Below, in pieces: positions 9,485-19,116 of a DNA stretch of 64,000 nucleotides; position 1 is the stretch's first letter, and every line of letters begins with the position of its first letter. Below the pieces are notes generated by a model that made no database searches, was not told where the DNA came from, and saw only the letters and a program-made list of their open reading frames with translations. The position numbers and the translations under genes are program-made. The DNA is taken from contig JASAOO010003525.1 in assembly GCA_030849075.1 (NCBI GenBank), positions 29,374 to 93,373 of the forward strand, written 5' to 3'. Source of the stretch: Zelonia costaricensis (taxonomy: Eukaryota > Euglenozoa > Kinetoplastea > Trypanosomatida > Trypanosomatidae).

Positions 9485-10071
9485 GGGACGCGGGGCCGGG
9501 AGGCGACATGCCGACGGTGTTCAGCTACCAGCCTGCACGCGCGTGCAGGTGCGTGTAGGTGCAACACGACCATCGATGTGTGCGCATATCCGAGTGTGTC
9601 TGTCTGTGCCTGTGTGAGTGCGTGTGTTTGTGTGCACGAGTGTGTACGTGTAGGTGTGTACGTCCGTTCGATGTGGCGATGTGTGCGGGCCGCTGCGCGT
9701 GATACACGATGACGATGGAAGCCCACAGAACGAAGCACGCGCACATTGTGTGCGTGAAGGTGTGTCGAGTCCGTGGTCGCAGTGCAAACGCGGGGTGGCC
9801 GGAAGCGGCTCACGTGCGAGGGGGGTGGGCCCACGGCTCGCGCAGGCCGATGCAGCTAGACGCGCTGACGCGCAGCGGGCCCCTCGCCACCGCATCGTCC
9901 TGTTTTCCCTCACCAGCTGCTTCGTGTGGCGGAGCGGCATTCGCGTACACGGTAGTCGTCGCGTGTCACGGCACTTGCAGCGCGCCCAGTCCGCCTCTCC
10001 CTCTCTCTCTCTGCGTCGAGGGTTCATCTCTTCGGGTCGTCTCCCCCCCCCCTCGAAAACCACTTTGATGC

Positions 10072-10121
10072 CAACACACACACACACACGTACACACGTA
10101 CACACACACACGTACACACAC
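10072..10121. repeat. Interrupted (CA)n repeat with CGTACACAC units
   Basis: A CA microsatellite punctuated three times by CGT, producing recurring CGTACACAC units. It lies in the spacer upstream of the zinc-knuckle gene. Confidence 0.75.
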
Positions 10122-10199
10122 AAATACGCCGACGTGAATAGCCTGCACGAAGCAGGGGACTGTGCCACGCCTCTTCCGCCTCTCCCCACGCATATCCGC

Positions 10200-10247
10200 C
10201 TACACTCTCTTCGCGTTTTGTTTACTTCTCTCTCTATCTCTCCGTAG
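10200..10247 (+). promoter_or_regulatory. Predicted spliced-leader acceptor for the zinc-knuckle gene
   Basis: One of the best tracts in the window: T-rich then (TC)n sequence ending in CCGTAG, with the AG at 10246-10247. The resulting leader is only 24 nt, and the ATG at 10272 is its first AUG. Confidence 0.6.
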
Positions 10248-10271
10248 TTCATCAGCTGCATTGTCGTGCCG

Positions 10272-13190
10272 ATGTTGCCGAGTGGGCTGGACGAGCAGTT
10301 CCTGCACCGCTGCTGCGTGCAGCTCTCCGCCCCCCTTGCCGACCTCACCGTGCTGGGCACGGAGCAGGCAAACGCGGTGCGGTTTGCGAGGCAGCACGCC
10401 ACTTCGCACCCGCGCGAGCTGGCCCGTGCGCTTGTGTGGCGCGTGGTCGACAGCGCCGACGACACGCTCGACCAGTCGGTGAACGAGGATCGAGCTGGCG
10501 CGTGGAGTGTGCTCACGTCGGTCGTGGCCGAGTGCGGGGACGCCACCAGCGAGGTCTTCCGCAGCTCCGTGGGCGACCAGCTCGCCGGGCTGCTGCCGTA
10601 CCTCGTCGGCTACCGCTGGGGCACATCGGTGCGCAGCGCACAGGAGGATGGACTGCGGTACAACGCTGATCTCGTGCTCAACTACGACAAGGTCGTGCCC
10701 GCGTCGCTGATCAACGGCTTCAATGCGCGCAGCGTCGATGTCCACGCTGTCGCGGCGATGCAGCGGCGCTACCGCAAGCTGCTCGCAACCTGGAAGGCGG
10801 TCTGGCGGCCGGACCTCTATCAGACCCTCAAGGACATGGTCAAGCGGGCCGAGGCCAGCGGCAACTTCCTGCCCCCGATGGCCGAAGACGCGCTCGTGGT
10901 GCCGTCCGCGTACCGGGAGAGCCTGTGGCGGCTGCGTCGCACGGCGCCGCGGCCGAGCATCGCGCTGACGCTGCTGCGCAACTACGGCTGGGCCATGACG
11001 CCCGTGCCGCGCGAGAACAACAACACGGTGCGGGCCCCGTCCTACACGCTGCCCACCACCGAGGCGGAGCTGCGCCTGCTCGACCCCTCGATGCACCCGA
11101 CGGTGTTCCGCTGGCTGAAGATCCTCGTGCAGCGCCGCGGTGGCTGCGCGGCTTGCGACAGCTGGGACCACACAGGGGCCCGCTGCCTGTGCGAGAACCC
11201 GTTCTGGCGCTCGCCCAGCGACGAGAGCGGCACGAAGACGCACCGCGCGCTGGTGGCGACCGCAACGGGCGGTGCGGCGCTGCCGATGCTGTCTTATGTG
11301 CAGGCGGCCCACATCCTTTACGCCGCGAACCTGCGTCTGCCCCTGCGCGTGCCGGAGGTGCTGGACGCGGTTACGCGGCTGATCCGTGATGAGAAGCCGT
11401 ACGAGGAGCTGCTGGGCGCCTTCGACGCGGTGCGCGGGGCCGTGACAGGGCCGCGAGAGCGGCACGCCCTGTGGCGCCACGCGTCGTACCAGCTGCTGCC
11501 CTCCAAGACGGTGTTCGGCAAGCCGCACGACGACGCCTTCAGTCCGTGCATGCAGAAGATCCACCACCTCTTCGCCGGCACCCGCCGCTTTGGAGAGTGG
11601 GAGCTCCTGCGCGATGCCGTGGACGTGCTCGACGTGTGCTTCCGCCGCAGCGACCTGCCCACGCAGGCGCGGCACCACCTCGATGAGGTGCAGGCGACCG
11701 CGTCCTTCTTCTTCTGCTTGGTGGACGGCTCGCTCGCCGCGAGCTTTAACCCCGCGACCTACGCGCGTGTGCCGGAGGAGGTGGAGGCGCTCGCGGTGTA
11801 CAAGGACAACCTATGCCGGGTGTGCCTGCAGCCCTTCCACACCGCCGTCACGTGCCCGCAGGTGCGCGAGGACGAGGAGGCCGAGCACCGCCGCCACATC
11901 AGCGGCTCGAGCGCGACGAGCCCGGTGGTGGAGGAGTGGGACCTGCAGGTGGCGCGGCGCGTGCTGGAGGACAGCGACTGCCTGTTTATGAAGTACCCCG
12001 CCGAGGCCCACCGCCTCGGCGCCGCGATGGAGCACATCGACGGCGACGACCGGCCGGCGAAGGACTTCCGCAAGGCGGAGTTGCAGCTCGCCGTGAAGCT
12101 CATCCACGAGCGGCGCGTGCCGGTGTGCGCGGAGTGCAACCTCACGGGCCACACCCTGCGCAACTGTGAGCGCCGCGCGTACCGGGCGCTGAAGGCGGAG
12201 TCGCTGCTGCCGGTCGACGTACGGCTCAACCCGCGCGTGCTGCGCGAGTGCCTGCGGCGGTACACCTCTGCGGATGCTGCCTACGCAGAGCTGCAGGATG
12301 CGCAGGACATGTACGGCCGCGGCGCCAACCTGCTGCCGACGGCCTTCGTGCGCGCGGTGCGGGAGATGGACGACGCCCGTATTCCGCTGGCCGCCGCGCG
12401 CTACGCAACCGACACGGTGCAGAGCTTTCTGCTCTTCAGCAACTCCACCGACCTCCTCCAGCACCTGCGCCAGCTGCGCGAGGGCCGCTTTCCGGAGGTG
12501 TGCATCTTCTGCGACTCGCTGCACCACCGCAGCGAGGACTGCTCGCAGTGTCGCGAGGACGAGCGGGCCTACCTGCGCGAGCTGCGCCGCACTGGACTCA
12601 CGCTGTGGACGTATCTGCAGCACCGCGACGTCTACGACCAGCTGCTGCCAACCGATTACACTCGCGGCAAGGAGAGCGTGCTGGCGCTGGTGGAGCAGCT
12701 GGAGGCCGACTACCGCCCCGGCGGCGTTGGCCGCTCTCGCTTCTTCAAGGACAACGACCTGCCCAACATGACGCCGGGCTCGCTGATGGCCAACACATAT
12801 GCGTCCATCACGGACACCCCGACGCAGTCGCAGTCGCAGTCGCAGGCGGTGCCGGAGGCCGCGGCGCGGGAGGCGTCGCAAGCCGCAGCAGAGACGACTC
12901 CGCTCGCCGAGCTGCTCGGGGCGGCAGGGACTGAAGGGGATGAGGGCGATGCGCTGTCGCCCTCTGCGGAGGTGGCCACTGCGGGGGGTGACGCGGCGCA
13001 GGCGCTGGCGCCGCAGAGGGCCCCAGCGCCCCCGGTGCTCCACGAGGAGCCGGGGGCGGCGTCATCGGCGTCGCCGCTCGAGAGCCCAGGTGAGAAGCGC
13101 GCGCGCAGCGAAGAGGATGAAGGCGTCGGCGGGGACGGCGCGGAGGTGCCACCGACGGGGCGGGCGCGTGTCGATCAGGATGTGCAGTAG
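10272..13190 (+). CDS. Protein with four CCHC zinc knuckles
   Basis: A 972-residue protein carrying four zinc knuckles of exact form C-x2-C-x4-H-x4-C at residues 292-305, 515-528, 619-632 and 744-757. They are scattered in a helical, Arg-rich body rather than clustered. CCHC knuckles of this type usually bind single-stranded RNA, so an RNA-binding role is inferred. Residues from about 835 to the end are disordered: an SQSQSQSQ run, Ala/Glu/Pro-rich sequence, and an acidic-basic tail (GEKRARSEEDEG) that could act as a nuclear signal. No other domain was recognised. The open frame begins at a GTG at 10266; the first ATG is 10272, preceded by a strong splice acceptor. It could be a mitochondrial or nuclear RNA-processing factor, but the sequence does not decide; I do not recognise the gene. 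Confidence 0.8.
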   Translation: MLPSGLDEQFLHRCCVQLSAPLADLTVLGTEQANAVRFARQHATSHPRELARALVWRVVDSADDTLDQSVNEDRAGAWSVLTSVVAECGDATSEVFRSSVGDQLAGLLPYLVGYRWGTSVRSAQEDGLRYNADLVLNYDKVVPASLINGFNARSVDVHAVAAMQRRYRKLLATWKAVWRPDLYQTLKDMVKRAEASGNFLPPMAEDALVVPSAYRESLWRLRRTAPRPSIALTLLRNYGWAMTPVPRENNNTVRAPSYTLPTTEAELRLLDPSMHPTVFRWLKILVQRRGGCAACDSWDHTGARCLCENPFWRSPSDESGTKTHRALVATATGGAALPMLSYVQAAHILYAANLRLPLRVPEVLDAVTRLIRDEKPYEELLGAFDAVRGAVTGPRERHALWRHASYQLLPSKTVFGKPHDDAFSPCMQKIHHLFAGTRRFGEWELLRDAVDVLDVCFRRSDLPTQARHHLDEVQATASFFFCLVDGSLAASFNPATYARVPEEVEALAVYKDNLCRVCLQPFHTAVTCPQVREDEEAEHRRHISGSSATSPVVEEWDLQVARRVLEDSDCLFMKYPAEAHRLGAAMEHIDGDDRPAKDFRKAELQLAVKLIHERRVPVCAECNLTGHTLRNCERRAYRALKAESLLPVDVRLNPRVLRECLRRYTSADAAYAELQDAQDMYGRGANLLPTAFVRAVREMDDARIPLAAARYATDTVQSFLLFSNSTDLLQHLRQLREGRFPEVCIFCDSLHHRSEDCSQCREDERAYLRELRRTGLTLWTYLQHRDVYDQLLPTDYTRGKESVLALVEQLEADYRPGGVGRSRFFKDNDLPNMTPGSLMANTYASITDTPTQSQSQSQAVPEAAAREASQAAAETTPLAELLGAAGTEGDEGDALSPSAEVATAGGDAAQALAPQRAPAPPVLHEEPGAASSASPLESPGEKRARSEEDEGVGGDGAEVPPTGRARVDQDVQ

Positions 13191-14636
13191 TCTGGCATAT
13201 GCCTCCGCTGGCTGGCCGCGCGCTGCCGGTGGGCCTGTCAGCGTGCGTTTGCGCCTCATTAAGGCAAGTGGGGGAGCGCTGAGGGCGGCATAGAAGGGGC
13301 CGCCATCGCGGCGCAGCGGTGAAGGTCCCGCTCACCCACACGCATCTCTTCTCTCTTCCCCGCTGTGCTGTAGCTTTCTGCTAAGGTGCTGAAGCAGTCG
13401 TACGAGTGGCACCCGTGCGCACGTGTGTATGTGCGTGTGTATGTGAGAGTGTGTTTACGCGTGTAAGTGTGTTTGTGTGTTCTTCTTGCCTTGTCGGCGC
13501 CGGTCCTGATGCGGCGGGGACGTGTGCAACGCGAACAAGACGACGACTGGGTGATTCCTTCTTGTGCTGCGGCCGGACTCGACGCTGTGCCTTCGTCCCC
13601 AGTGTCGTCATCGGCCTGCACTGCTTGTCTGCCCGCCTCGAGGGAAGATGCGGTGATGTGTGTTGTTAATACGGTGAGGCATTTTGGTACTCGGTGTGCG
13701 TATGTGTGTGTATGTATGTGTGTGTGTGTGTGTGTCGCTGGGCACGCACTCTGTCTGTGACCTCGCTCCCCTCCCCTCCTCTGGCTGTTGACGACCTCGT
13801 CCGGTCTCCCTGCCTGACACGTGTGCTCGCGTGTGTGTGCGTGTGTGTACGGTGGCTCCGCGCTAACCTCCTCGACCAAAAAGACTCCAGCTCACTCGCG
13901 TGTCGCATTGCGTGCAGCGCCACCCGCGCCGTGCTCTGCGCACATTCCCCGTGCGCTGTGTATCCTCGCGCACGTCGGGCTCCGCGGAGTCGAGGTGCAG
14001 GCCGGCAAGCTGATGTCTTGGGTGTGTGTGTGTGTGTGTGTGTGTGCTTGAGGGTCTCCGAGTGCGTGTCTGCGGAGGGCTGCGCCGGTGCCTTCCACCT
14101 CCGTGCCGCCGTGTCCATCGGAGTGGAGTGGGGGCGCTGCCACCCGCGCCGCCTTCTTTACGCGTTGCACCGCGTATGCCCGTGGGCCTCTGTCTGCCCC
14201 CCCCCCCCTCCCTCCTCTCCCACTCGTCCCTCCTTGCTTCTCTGTTGGACCACTGACTCCTCTCCAGTACTGCTTAAGAGCCACGGCGACACCCACGCAT
14301 ACACACACACACGCACACACGTGTGAGCCCGCAAAGACGCTCTATTGCGCGTTTGCGCTTCACTTCACTGGCTTCAGCCGACCGTTGTACGAGGAGTCGC
14401 GGCTGCGCTTCAGTGCACCTCCACTTCCATCCCCAGCCACCACACCCTTCTCGGGCACACACCCCCTCCCTCCCCGTTCTTACTGGGACGTATTGTCTAG
14501 TTGAACCTATACACGCGCGTACACGCGACCCGCGCCCTCTATACGTCGTGCCGCTCCCCACTCCCACCCCCACTCCCGCCCCAACCTCCTTTACCTCATC
14601 CCCCTCTGTCGCCTCGCCCATCAAGAACACGCACAC
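13191..14636. other. Intergenic spacer, zinc-knuckle gene to SDR gene
   Basis: Contains GT-rich stretches at about 13421-13470, 13698-13735 and 14022-14046, which suit a 3' UTR. A CA tract lies at about 14299-14320, then C-rich sequence up to a candidate acceptor at 14624-14625. No frame in it has protein-like composition. Confidence 0.6.
14545..14625 (+). promoter_or_regulatory. Predicted spliced-leader acceptor for the SDR gene
   Basis: A C/T-rich tract without AG ends at ATCAAG, with the AG at 14624-14625. The leader to the ATG at 14637 would be only 11 nt. Confidence 0.45.
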
Positions 14637-15599
14637 ATGCACAAGAAGCTGCTGCTGTTCGGTGGCACGGGGTTTGTGGGGTCGCTCGTGGCGCAGAAGG
14701 CGCTCAGCCGCGGGTACCGCGTCGTAATCGCGACCCGCGGCGGTGCCCCTCCGCTCGGCTCCCCGATGGACTCGCTCGCCAAGCGGGTGCGCGAGGTCGG
14801 GGGGCCGGCGGCGGGCCGCGAGTCACTCAGTATCCACGAGGCGGCCGCACCGCCCGCGGCCTCGTCAACAAGCGACGCGTCCGCGCGGCCGACGGCGGAG
14901 CAGCTGACGCGCATGGCGTACGAGGCGGACGAGGAGGGCGCGCTGGAGTTTGTGAGCATCGATGGGAGCAGCCGCGATCAGGTGTTGCACTTCCTGCACG
15001 ACCACCCCGATGCGACGGGCATCGTCAACGCCGTGGGTCTGCTGACGCGCGACTACGACGACGCGCGTCAGGTCAACGGCGACGTCATGGCGAACATCGC
15101 CGCAGGCGTGTTTCACCCGAAGCTCGCGAACGCCGTGCAGAAGGTCGTGTACGTGTCGGCGGAGCCCTACAACTTGTATTCGCGCCGCATCCTGGGCAGC
15201 AAGCGGCTTCTCAAGGGGTACTTCCACGGCAAGCGCATCGGCGAGAAGGCCGTGCTGGACAACCTGGGAAAGCGCGGGGTGGTGCTGCGGCCCAGCTTCA
15301 TCTACGGCACTCGGCACGTCCTCCTCACCTCCGCCGCAAGCCCTAACGCCGTCAGCACGCTCTCGCTGCCGCTGGGCTGGATCGGGCTGCCGCTCGACAA
15401 GCTGCTGACCGCTGTTGGCGGGGGTAAGCTGCTCATGCCGCCGGTGAACGCGGACGTGGTGGCGGAGGCGGCGGTGCGGGCAGTGGAGTGGGCGAGACTG
15501 CCAGACAGGGACGTGCACGGAGTCTGCGACGTGTACCGCATGCACGAGATCTGCAACGCAGACGACCCGACGGCGCCGGCCGCCGCGCCGCGCTCTTGA
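14637..15599 (+). CDS. NAD(P)-binding atypical short-chain dehydrogenase (NDUFA9/Coq11-like)
   Basis: A 320-residue protein that opens directly with a Rossmann strand and the dinucleotide-binding motif GGTGFVG at residues 9-15. A Tyr-x3-Lys pair (Tyr195, Lys199, in YFHGK) followed by RIGEKAV sits where extended and atypical SDRs keep their active-site pair. The later LRPSFIYGTRH is the typical substrate-side block of this group. Residues about 60-95 are a low-complexity Ala/Ser insertion. Family knowledge: members of this branch, including NDUFA9 of complex I and yeast Coq11, are mitochondrial and often structural rather than catalytic. No obvious presequence precedes the Rossmann strand, so localisation is uncertain. 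The ATG is the only candidate, 11 nt after the predicted acceptor. Confidence 0.8.
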   Translation: MHKKLLLFGGTGFVGSLVAQKALSRGYRVVIATRGGAPPLGSPMDSLAKRVREVGGPAAGRESLSIHEAAAPPAASSTSDASARPTAEQLTRMAYEADEEGALEFVSIDGSSRDQVLHFLHDHPDATGIVNAVGLLTRDYDDARQVNGDVMANIAAGVFHPKLANAVQKVVYVSAEPYNLYSRRILGSKRLLKGYFHGKRIGEKAVLDNLGKRGVVLRPSFIYGTRHVLLTSAASPNAVSTLSLPLGWIGLPLDKLLTAVGGGKLLMPPVNADVVAEAAVRAVEWARLPDRDVHGVCDVYRMHEICNADDPTAPAAAPRS

Positions 15600-16296
15600 C
15601 GACGGCGAAGTACTCGAAGACGGACGCGATGCGGCGTGGGAGGCGTCCGGACGGAACGGAACGGGACAGGACGCCGCCCACGCGCCTCCACATCGAGCAT
15701 GTGTTCAGTCTCGCTCACACACACACAAGCACACCAACACCCACACAACGCCGCGCGCAGGTGAGTGCACGACCCACGTGCGGGCGCAATGTCGATACTC
15801 GGAGGATGAACACGCGCGGCGGTCACTTGGCCTATGTCTGCGCCCTTCGCGGGCAGCAGCGCTTGTGGACCGTACACACACACACACACGCAGGCGAAGC
15901 GTCCGCCCGTGTGCAGGGGTGCGAGACGGCGCTATGTGGTCCTCCGCCACGGCGGGAGAAGCCCATCGGGAACGGGTCTGCGACTGCGCGGCTGCCCTGT
16001 GTGCCGTGCCACACTCGCCGATTCGCGCCACTCCTCTTCACACTCCTCCCACTCTCTCCGTCCCATTCTCCGGCGCCGTGGACACTCGCAAGTAGCAACT
16101 ACACAGCTGCAGAGCCGCGCCCTCTTGCTCGTTCTCTGCCCGCCCTCAACCGCAGCGTACTCGCACATCCACAGCAGCGCCGCACTGCCACTGCCCCTCT
16201 GCCCCCTCCCTCTTGCTCGCTCCTACGCCTGCACACGGCGCGGCTGCTGCCACCCCACCTCAGATACTCACACAGGCGCGCCTCGCTCGCCTCCGC
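15600..16296. other. Intergenic spacer, SDR to mitochondrial-candidate gene
   Basis: No gene seen. CA-rich patches lie at about 15717-15748 and 15874-15892. The last 120 bases are a C/T-rich tract leading to the acceptor at 16262-16263. Confidence 0.6.
16180..16263 (+). promoter_or_regulatory. Predicted spliced-leader acceptor for the 300-aa gene
   Basis: An AG-free pyrimidine-rich tract ends with ACCTCAG, the AG being 16262-16263. The ATG at 16297 is the first one downstream, giving a 33-nt leader. Confidence 0.5.
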
Positions 16297-17199
16297 ATGC
16301 CGCTCGCATCGCCTGCCGCCCAGCCGGCGTTGACGGTGATGCGGCGCTGGCACACGACCGCCCCCATCGTGGCACGTCTCTGCCTGCGACGCCGCCGCCC
16401 GGGCCTCGTCGCTTGTGCCGCCCCGTGCCTGGAGAGCACCGCACGCCGCTGCCTCTCGCAGCAAGCGAGCCGCTGGCTGGATAAGCTCCGCTACGGCGCC
16501 GACGACGCACCGGCGCTGGGATCGTGGGAGAGCGCCTACGAGGACGACGCGATGGACACCCGCAAGCTGTACTGCAAGGCGCTCGTGCACGCCTCGGGGG
16601 GCAGCCGACTGGCGCGGGACTGGATCGCCGGCTGCGCCGCCCTCACGAGTCCGGACCCCTCGCTCATCTACACGGCCCTGCAGCACGACGCGACGGAGGC
16701 AGACGTGCAGGAGCTGCGGGAGCACTTCCTGCACCGACTGCTCGCACACAACAAGGACACCAACGCGTCGGGCGACAGGGACGTGGACGACGAGGAGCGG
16801 GAAGAGGACGAAAAGGAGCCGGAAAGCGAATTTGTCCCCCCGAACGAGCAGCCCGCTGACGCGCCGGCCGTCAACGCCGACGGTGCTGACGCCGCAGCGT
16901 GTTCTTCATCGCCTGCGGCGCCGCCGTCGCCCGAGGCGGTTCGGGAGGCGGAGCACCTGCTGCTGCAGCACTCCGCAGAGGTGCGCTGCTTCATGTACGA
17001 CGCCATGACGGCGAGCCTCTTCCACAGCAACAACGACCTGCGCACCGTTGAGGTGGCGCGACGGCACACGTTCGGGATCGGCGCGGCGCTGTTCGGTCTG
17101 ACCTACGACGACCTGACGGCGCTCTGGCGGGTTGTCGAGGCGGAGCTGCTGCTGAAGAAGGAGAAGATTAAGGTGCTGGGGCAGCCGTGGGGAGAGTGA
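16297..17199 (+). CDS. Conserved-looking protein of unknown function, probable mitochondrial presequence
   Basis: A 300-residue protein. The first 50 residues are rich in Arg, Ala, Ser and Thr and lack acidic residues (for example MRRWHTTAPIV from residue 15, then CLRRRRPG), which fits a mitochondrial targeting sequence. Two structured segments follow: about residues 60-150 (helical, with CKALVHASGG) and about 215-300 (EAEHLLLQHSAEVRCFMYDAM, ending in a Lys-rich helix). Between them, about residues 150-210, is an acidic disordered linker with DVDDEEREEDEKEPE. No catalytic or cofactor motif was recognised and no membrane segment is present. The short size, basic presequence and soluble helices would suit a mitoribosomal or respiratory-complex accessory protein, but that is only a guess. 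A second in-frame ATG at 16339 is a possible alternative start. Confidence 0.7.
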   Translation: MPLASPAAQPALTVMRRWHTTAPIVARLCLRRRRPGLVACAAPCLESTARRCLSQQASRWLDKLRYGADDAPALGSWESAYEDDAMDTRKLYCKALVHASGGSRLARDWIAGCAALTSPDPSLIYTALQHDATEADVQELREHFLHRLLAHNKDTNASGDRDVDDEEREEDEKEPESEFVPPNEQPADAPAVNADGADAAACSSSPAAPPSPEAVREAEHLLLQHSAEVRCFMYDAMTASLFHSNNDLRTVEVARRHTFGIGAALFGLTYDDLTALWRVVEAELLLKKEKIKVLGQPWGE

Positions 17200-17969
17200 G
17201 GCAGGGCAGGTCGTCGACGCACCTTCCCTCCCCCCCTTCCCTTCGCCGCCACGTCGTCGCTGTTGCGGCGGTGTAGCGGATCGGTTGAGTTTCGTCGCCG
17301 AATTGGAAGTGGGCATTGACGTGTTGACGGGTGCTCTTGTACATGCGCAGTGATGTGTTGGTGAGTGGGTGCCCTGCTGCTTCTCTACTCGCTTGACGCT
17401 ACACCGCAGACCCCGCATAGTCGTGCCCACAATTGCGCTCCATCTTTGTGAAGGTGATCGACCCTGTCTGAGTGCACCGCGCACACAAGCGAACACACTT
17501 CTCCTCTACTCAGTAGCGTCCTGCGTGTGCAGTCCGCTATTGCCAAGCGCGCCTCGTGAGCGGGCGGAGGGGAAGGCGGCTCGAGACGCGGCATCCTCCG
17601 CGCAATGAACGCTCGCGACCATGCCGCCCGTGGTGTATCTCCTAGCCCGAACCCCGAACCCCCCACCCCCCCCCCTGCCCGGCCCGGCCCACCTCACCAT
17701 CACCCAACTCTGCTTTCCCGCCTCTCCGCAGTCGAGAACTCACTCTCCGCCAAACACGCACTCTATACACACACCACCTCCACCTCCACCACCTCCACCC
17801 CCCTCGGTCCTCCCACCCTGTCACCGCAAGCCCAACGTCGCCACCACATCGACCTCCGACCCAACGCACGGAGCACCTCTCAGCACACCTCTCTAGACAC
17901 CAACACTTCCGTGTTCCCACCTGCCGTGTGCGTCACCTCGTCGCCCTTTTCTCTCTCTGTCCATCCGCC
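17200..17969. other. Intergenic spacer, 300-aa gene to proteasome gene
   Basis: No gene seen. It ends in a C-rich tract and a candidate acceptor at 17730-17731, followed by a 238-nt CA/CCA-rich leader with no ATG before 17970. A frame at 17605-18264 that overlaps the proteasome gene is a shadow. Confidence 0.6.
17660..17731 (+). promoter_or_regulatory. Predicted spliced-leader acceptor for the proteasome alpha-3 gene
   Basis: A C-run and (C/T)n tract ends in CCGCAG, AG at 17730-17731. The first ATG afterwards is the proteasome start at 17970. Confidence 0.5.
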
Positions 17970-18827
17970 ATGTCGCACCGTTACGACTCCCGCACGACGA
18001 CCTTCTCGCCGGAGGGCCGCCTGTACCAGGTCGAGTACGCCGTGGAGGCCATCCAGCAGGCCGGCACCGTCATCGGCGTGTGCACCAAGGACGGCGTCGT
18101 GCTCGCGGGGGAGAAGATGGCGCCGCACCCGCTCTTCGACAGCGAGAACTTGCAGGACAGGAACACCAGCGGCGAGAAGGTGTACAAGGTCGCCGAGCAC
18201 ATCGGCTGCAGCGTCGCCGGCGTCACCTCGGACGCCTTCGCGCTGCTCAACTACGCCCGGCTGACGGCGGCGCGCCACCAGTACGCCTTCCAGGAGCCGA
18301 TGGCCATCGAGGATCTGTGCCGTACCCTGTGCGACGAGAAGCAGCTCTACACGCAGTACGGCGGTGTGCGGCCCTATGGCGTGTCCTTCCTCCTCGTCGG
18401 CTGGGACCGCTACTACGGCTACCAGCTGTACTCGACGGAGCCGAGCGGGGACTACAGCGCGTGGAGTGCGTACGCGATTGGGCAGAACGACCAGGTGGCG
18501 CAGTCGCTTCTCAAGAAGGACTGGAACGAGAACATGAGCCTGCAGGACGGCATGCTGCTGGCGCTGCGCGTGCTGAGCAAGACGATGGACACGGCGAAGA
18601 TCGACGTGAACCGCGTCGAGGTGGCCGTGCTGCACAAGGTGCCCGCCGCCTCCACGGACAAGCTGCTGGACCCCTACAAGCACCACCCCAAGAGCACCGC
18701 GCAGTTCCACATCCTCGCCAACAGCGAGCTCAAGCCGCACGCCGAGCGCGCCGACAAGGCCCGCGAGGCGGAGGAGCAGGCGGAGGCGGAGCGCGAGCGC
18801 CAGCATGAGCAGGCGCTGGAGTCGTAG
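17970..18827 (+). CDS. PSMA4: 20S proteasome subunit alpha-3 (PSMA4/Pre9 type)
   Basis: A 285-residue protein with the alpha-subunit signature at its N-terminus (YDSRTTTFSPEGRLYQVEYA at residues 5-24), the H0 helix and gate-forming tail of 20S alpha rings. Blocks such as CSVAGVTSDA, YTQYGGVRPYGVSFLLVGWD and LSKTMDTAKI match the alpha-3 (PSMA4) paralogue more closely than other alpha subunits, and the N-terminal MSxRYDSRTT is characteristic of it. As an alpha subunit it lacks the catalytic N-terminal threonine, as expected. It is about 25-35 residues longer than animal PSMA4, owing to a short loop after residue 50 (DSENLQDRNTSG) and a charged KEKE-like C-terminal tail rich in Glu/Arg/Ala. It functions in the cytosolic and nuclear proteasome core. 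Confidence 0.95.
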   Translation: MSHRYDSRTTTFSPEGRLYQVEYAVEAIQQAGTVIGVCTKDGVVLAGEKMAPHPLFDSENLQDRNTSGEKVYKVAEHIGCSVAGVTSDAFALLNYARLTAARHQYAFQEPMAIEDLCRTLCDEKQLYTQYGGVRPYGVSFLLVGWDRYYGYQLYSTEPSGDYSAWSAYAIGQNDQVAQSLLKKDWNENMSLQDGMLLALRVLSKTMDTAKIDVNRVEVAVLHKVPAASTDKLLDPYKHHPKSTAQFHILANSELKPHAERADKAREAEEQAEAERERQHEQALES

Positions 18828-19090
18828 GGCTCGGCGATGCAGTGAGCTGCGGTGCGCGCGGCGCTCTGCGTATCCCTGCGGACGCACTCACGCCCAAACA
18901 CTGAAGCGCGGTGGTCGTGCTGCGCCACGTAGAATCCCCTGCCTCCCCATCTCTCTGCCTCCTGTGCGAATGGGGGTGCCACGCGCACGGTGTGGTGTTG
19001 CACGACAGATGCGTCGTCGCGGTGGGCGCTGCGTGCGTGAATAGAGAGTGCCGCCTGCTCGCGAGTGCGGGTGTGGCTGTGCGAGTGTGT

Positions 19091-19116
19091 GGGGGAGGGG
19101 AAGGGGGAGGGGCGGG
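19091..19116 (+). other. Potential G-quadruplex in the 3' UTR of the proteasome gene
   Basis: Five G-runs of 3 to 5 bases (G5, G4, G5, G4, G3) are separated by loops of one or two bases, a strict match to the G3+N1-7 quadruplex pattern on the coding (RNA) strand. Confidence 0.6.

Larger units (their letters stand above)
9485..10271. other. Intergenic spacer, antiporter-like to zinc-knuckle gene
   Basis: No gene seen. GT-rich 3' UTR-like sequence occupies 9590-9665, a CA/ACGT-interrupted repeat lies at about 10072-10121, and a strong polypyrimidine tract leads to the next gene. Confidence 0.6.

Noticed and set aside
10200..13043. Two long - strand frames (492 and 410 codons)
   Set aside because: Both are antisense shadows of the zinc-knuckle gene, with the same Arg/Gln/His/Ala bias and no recognisable motif.
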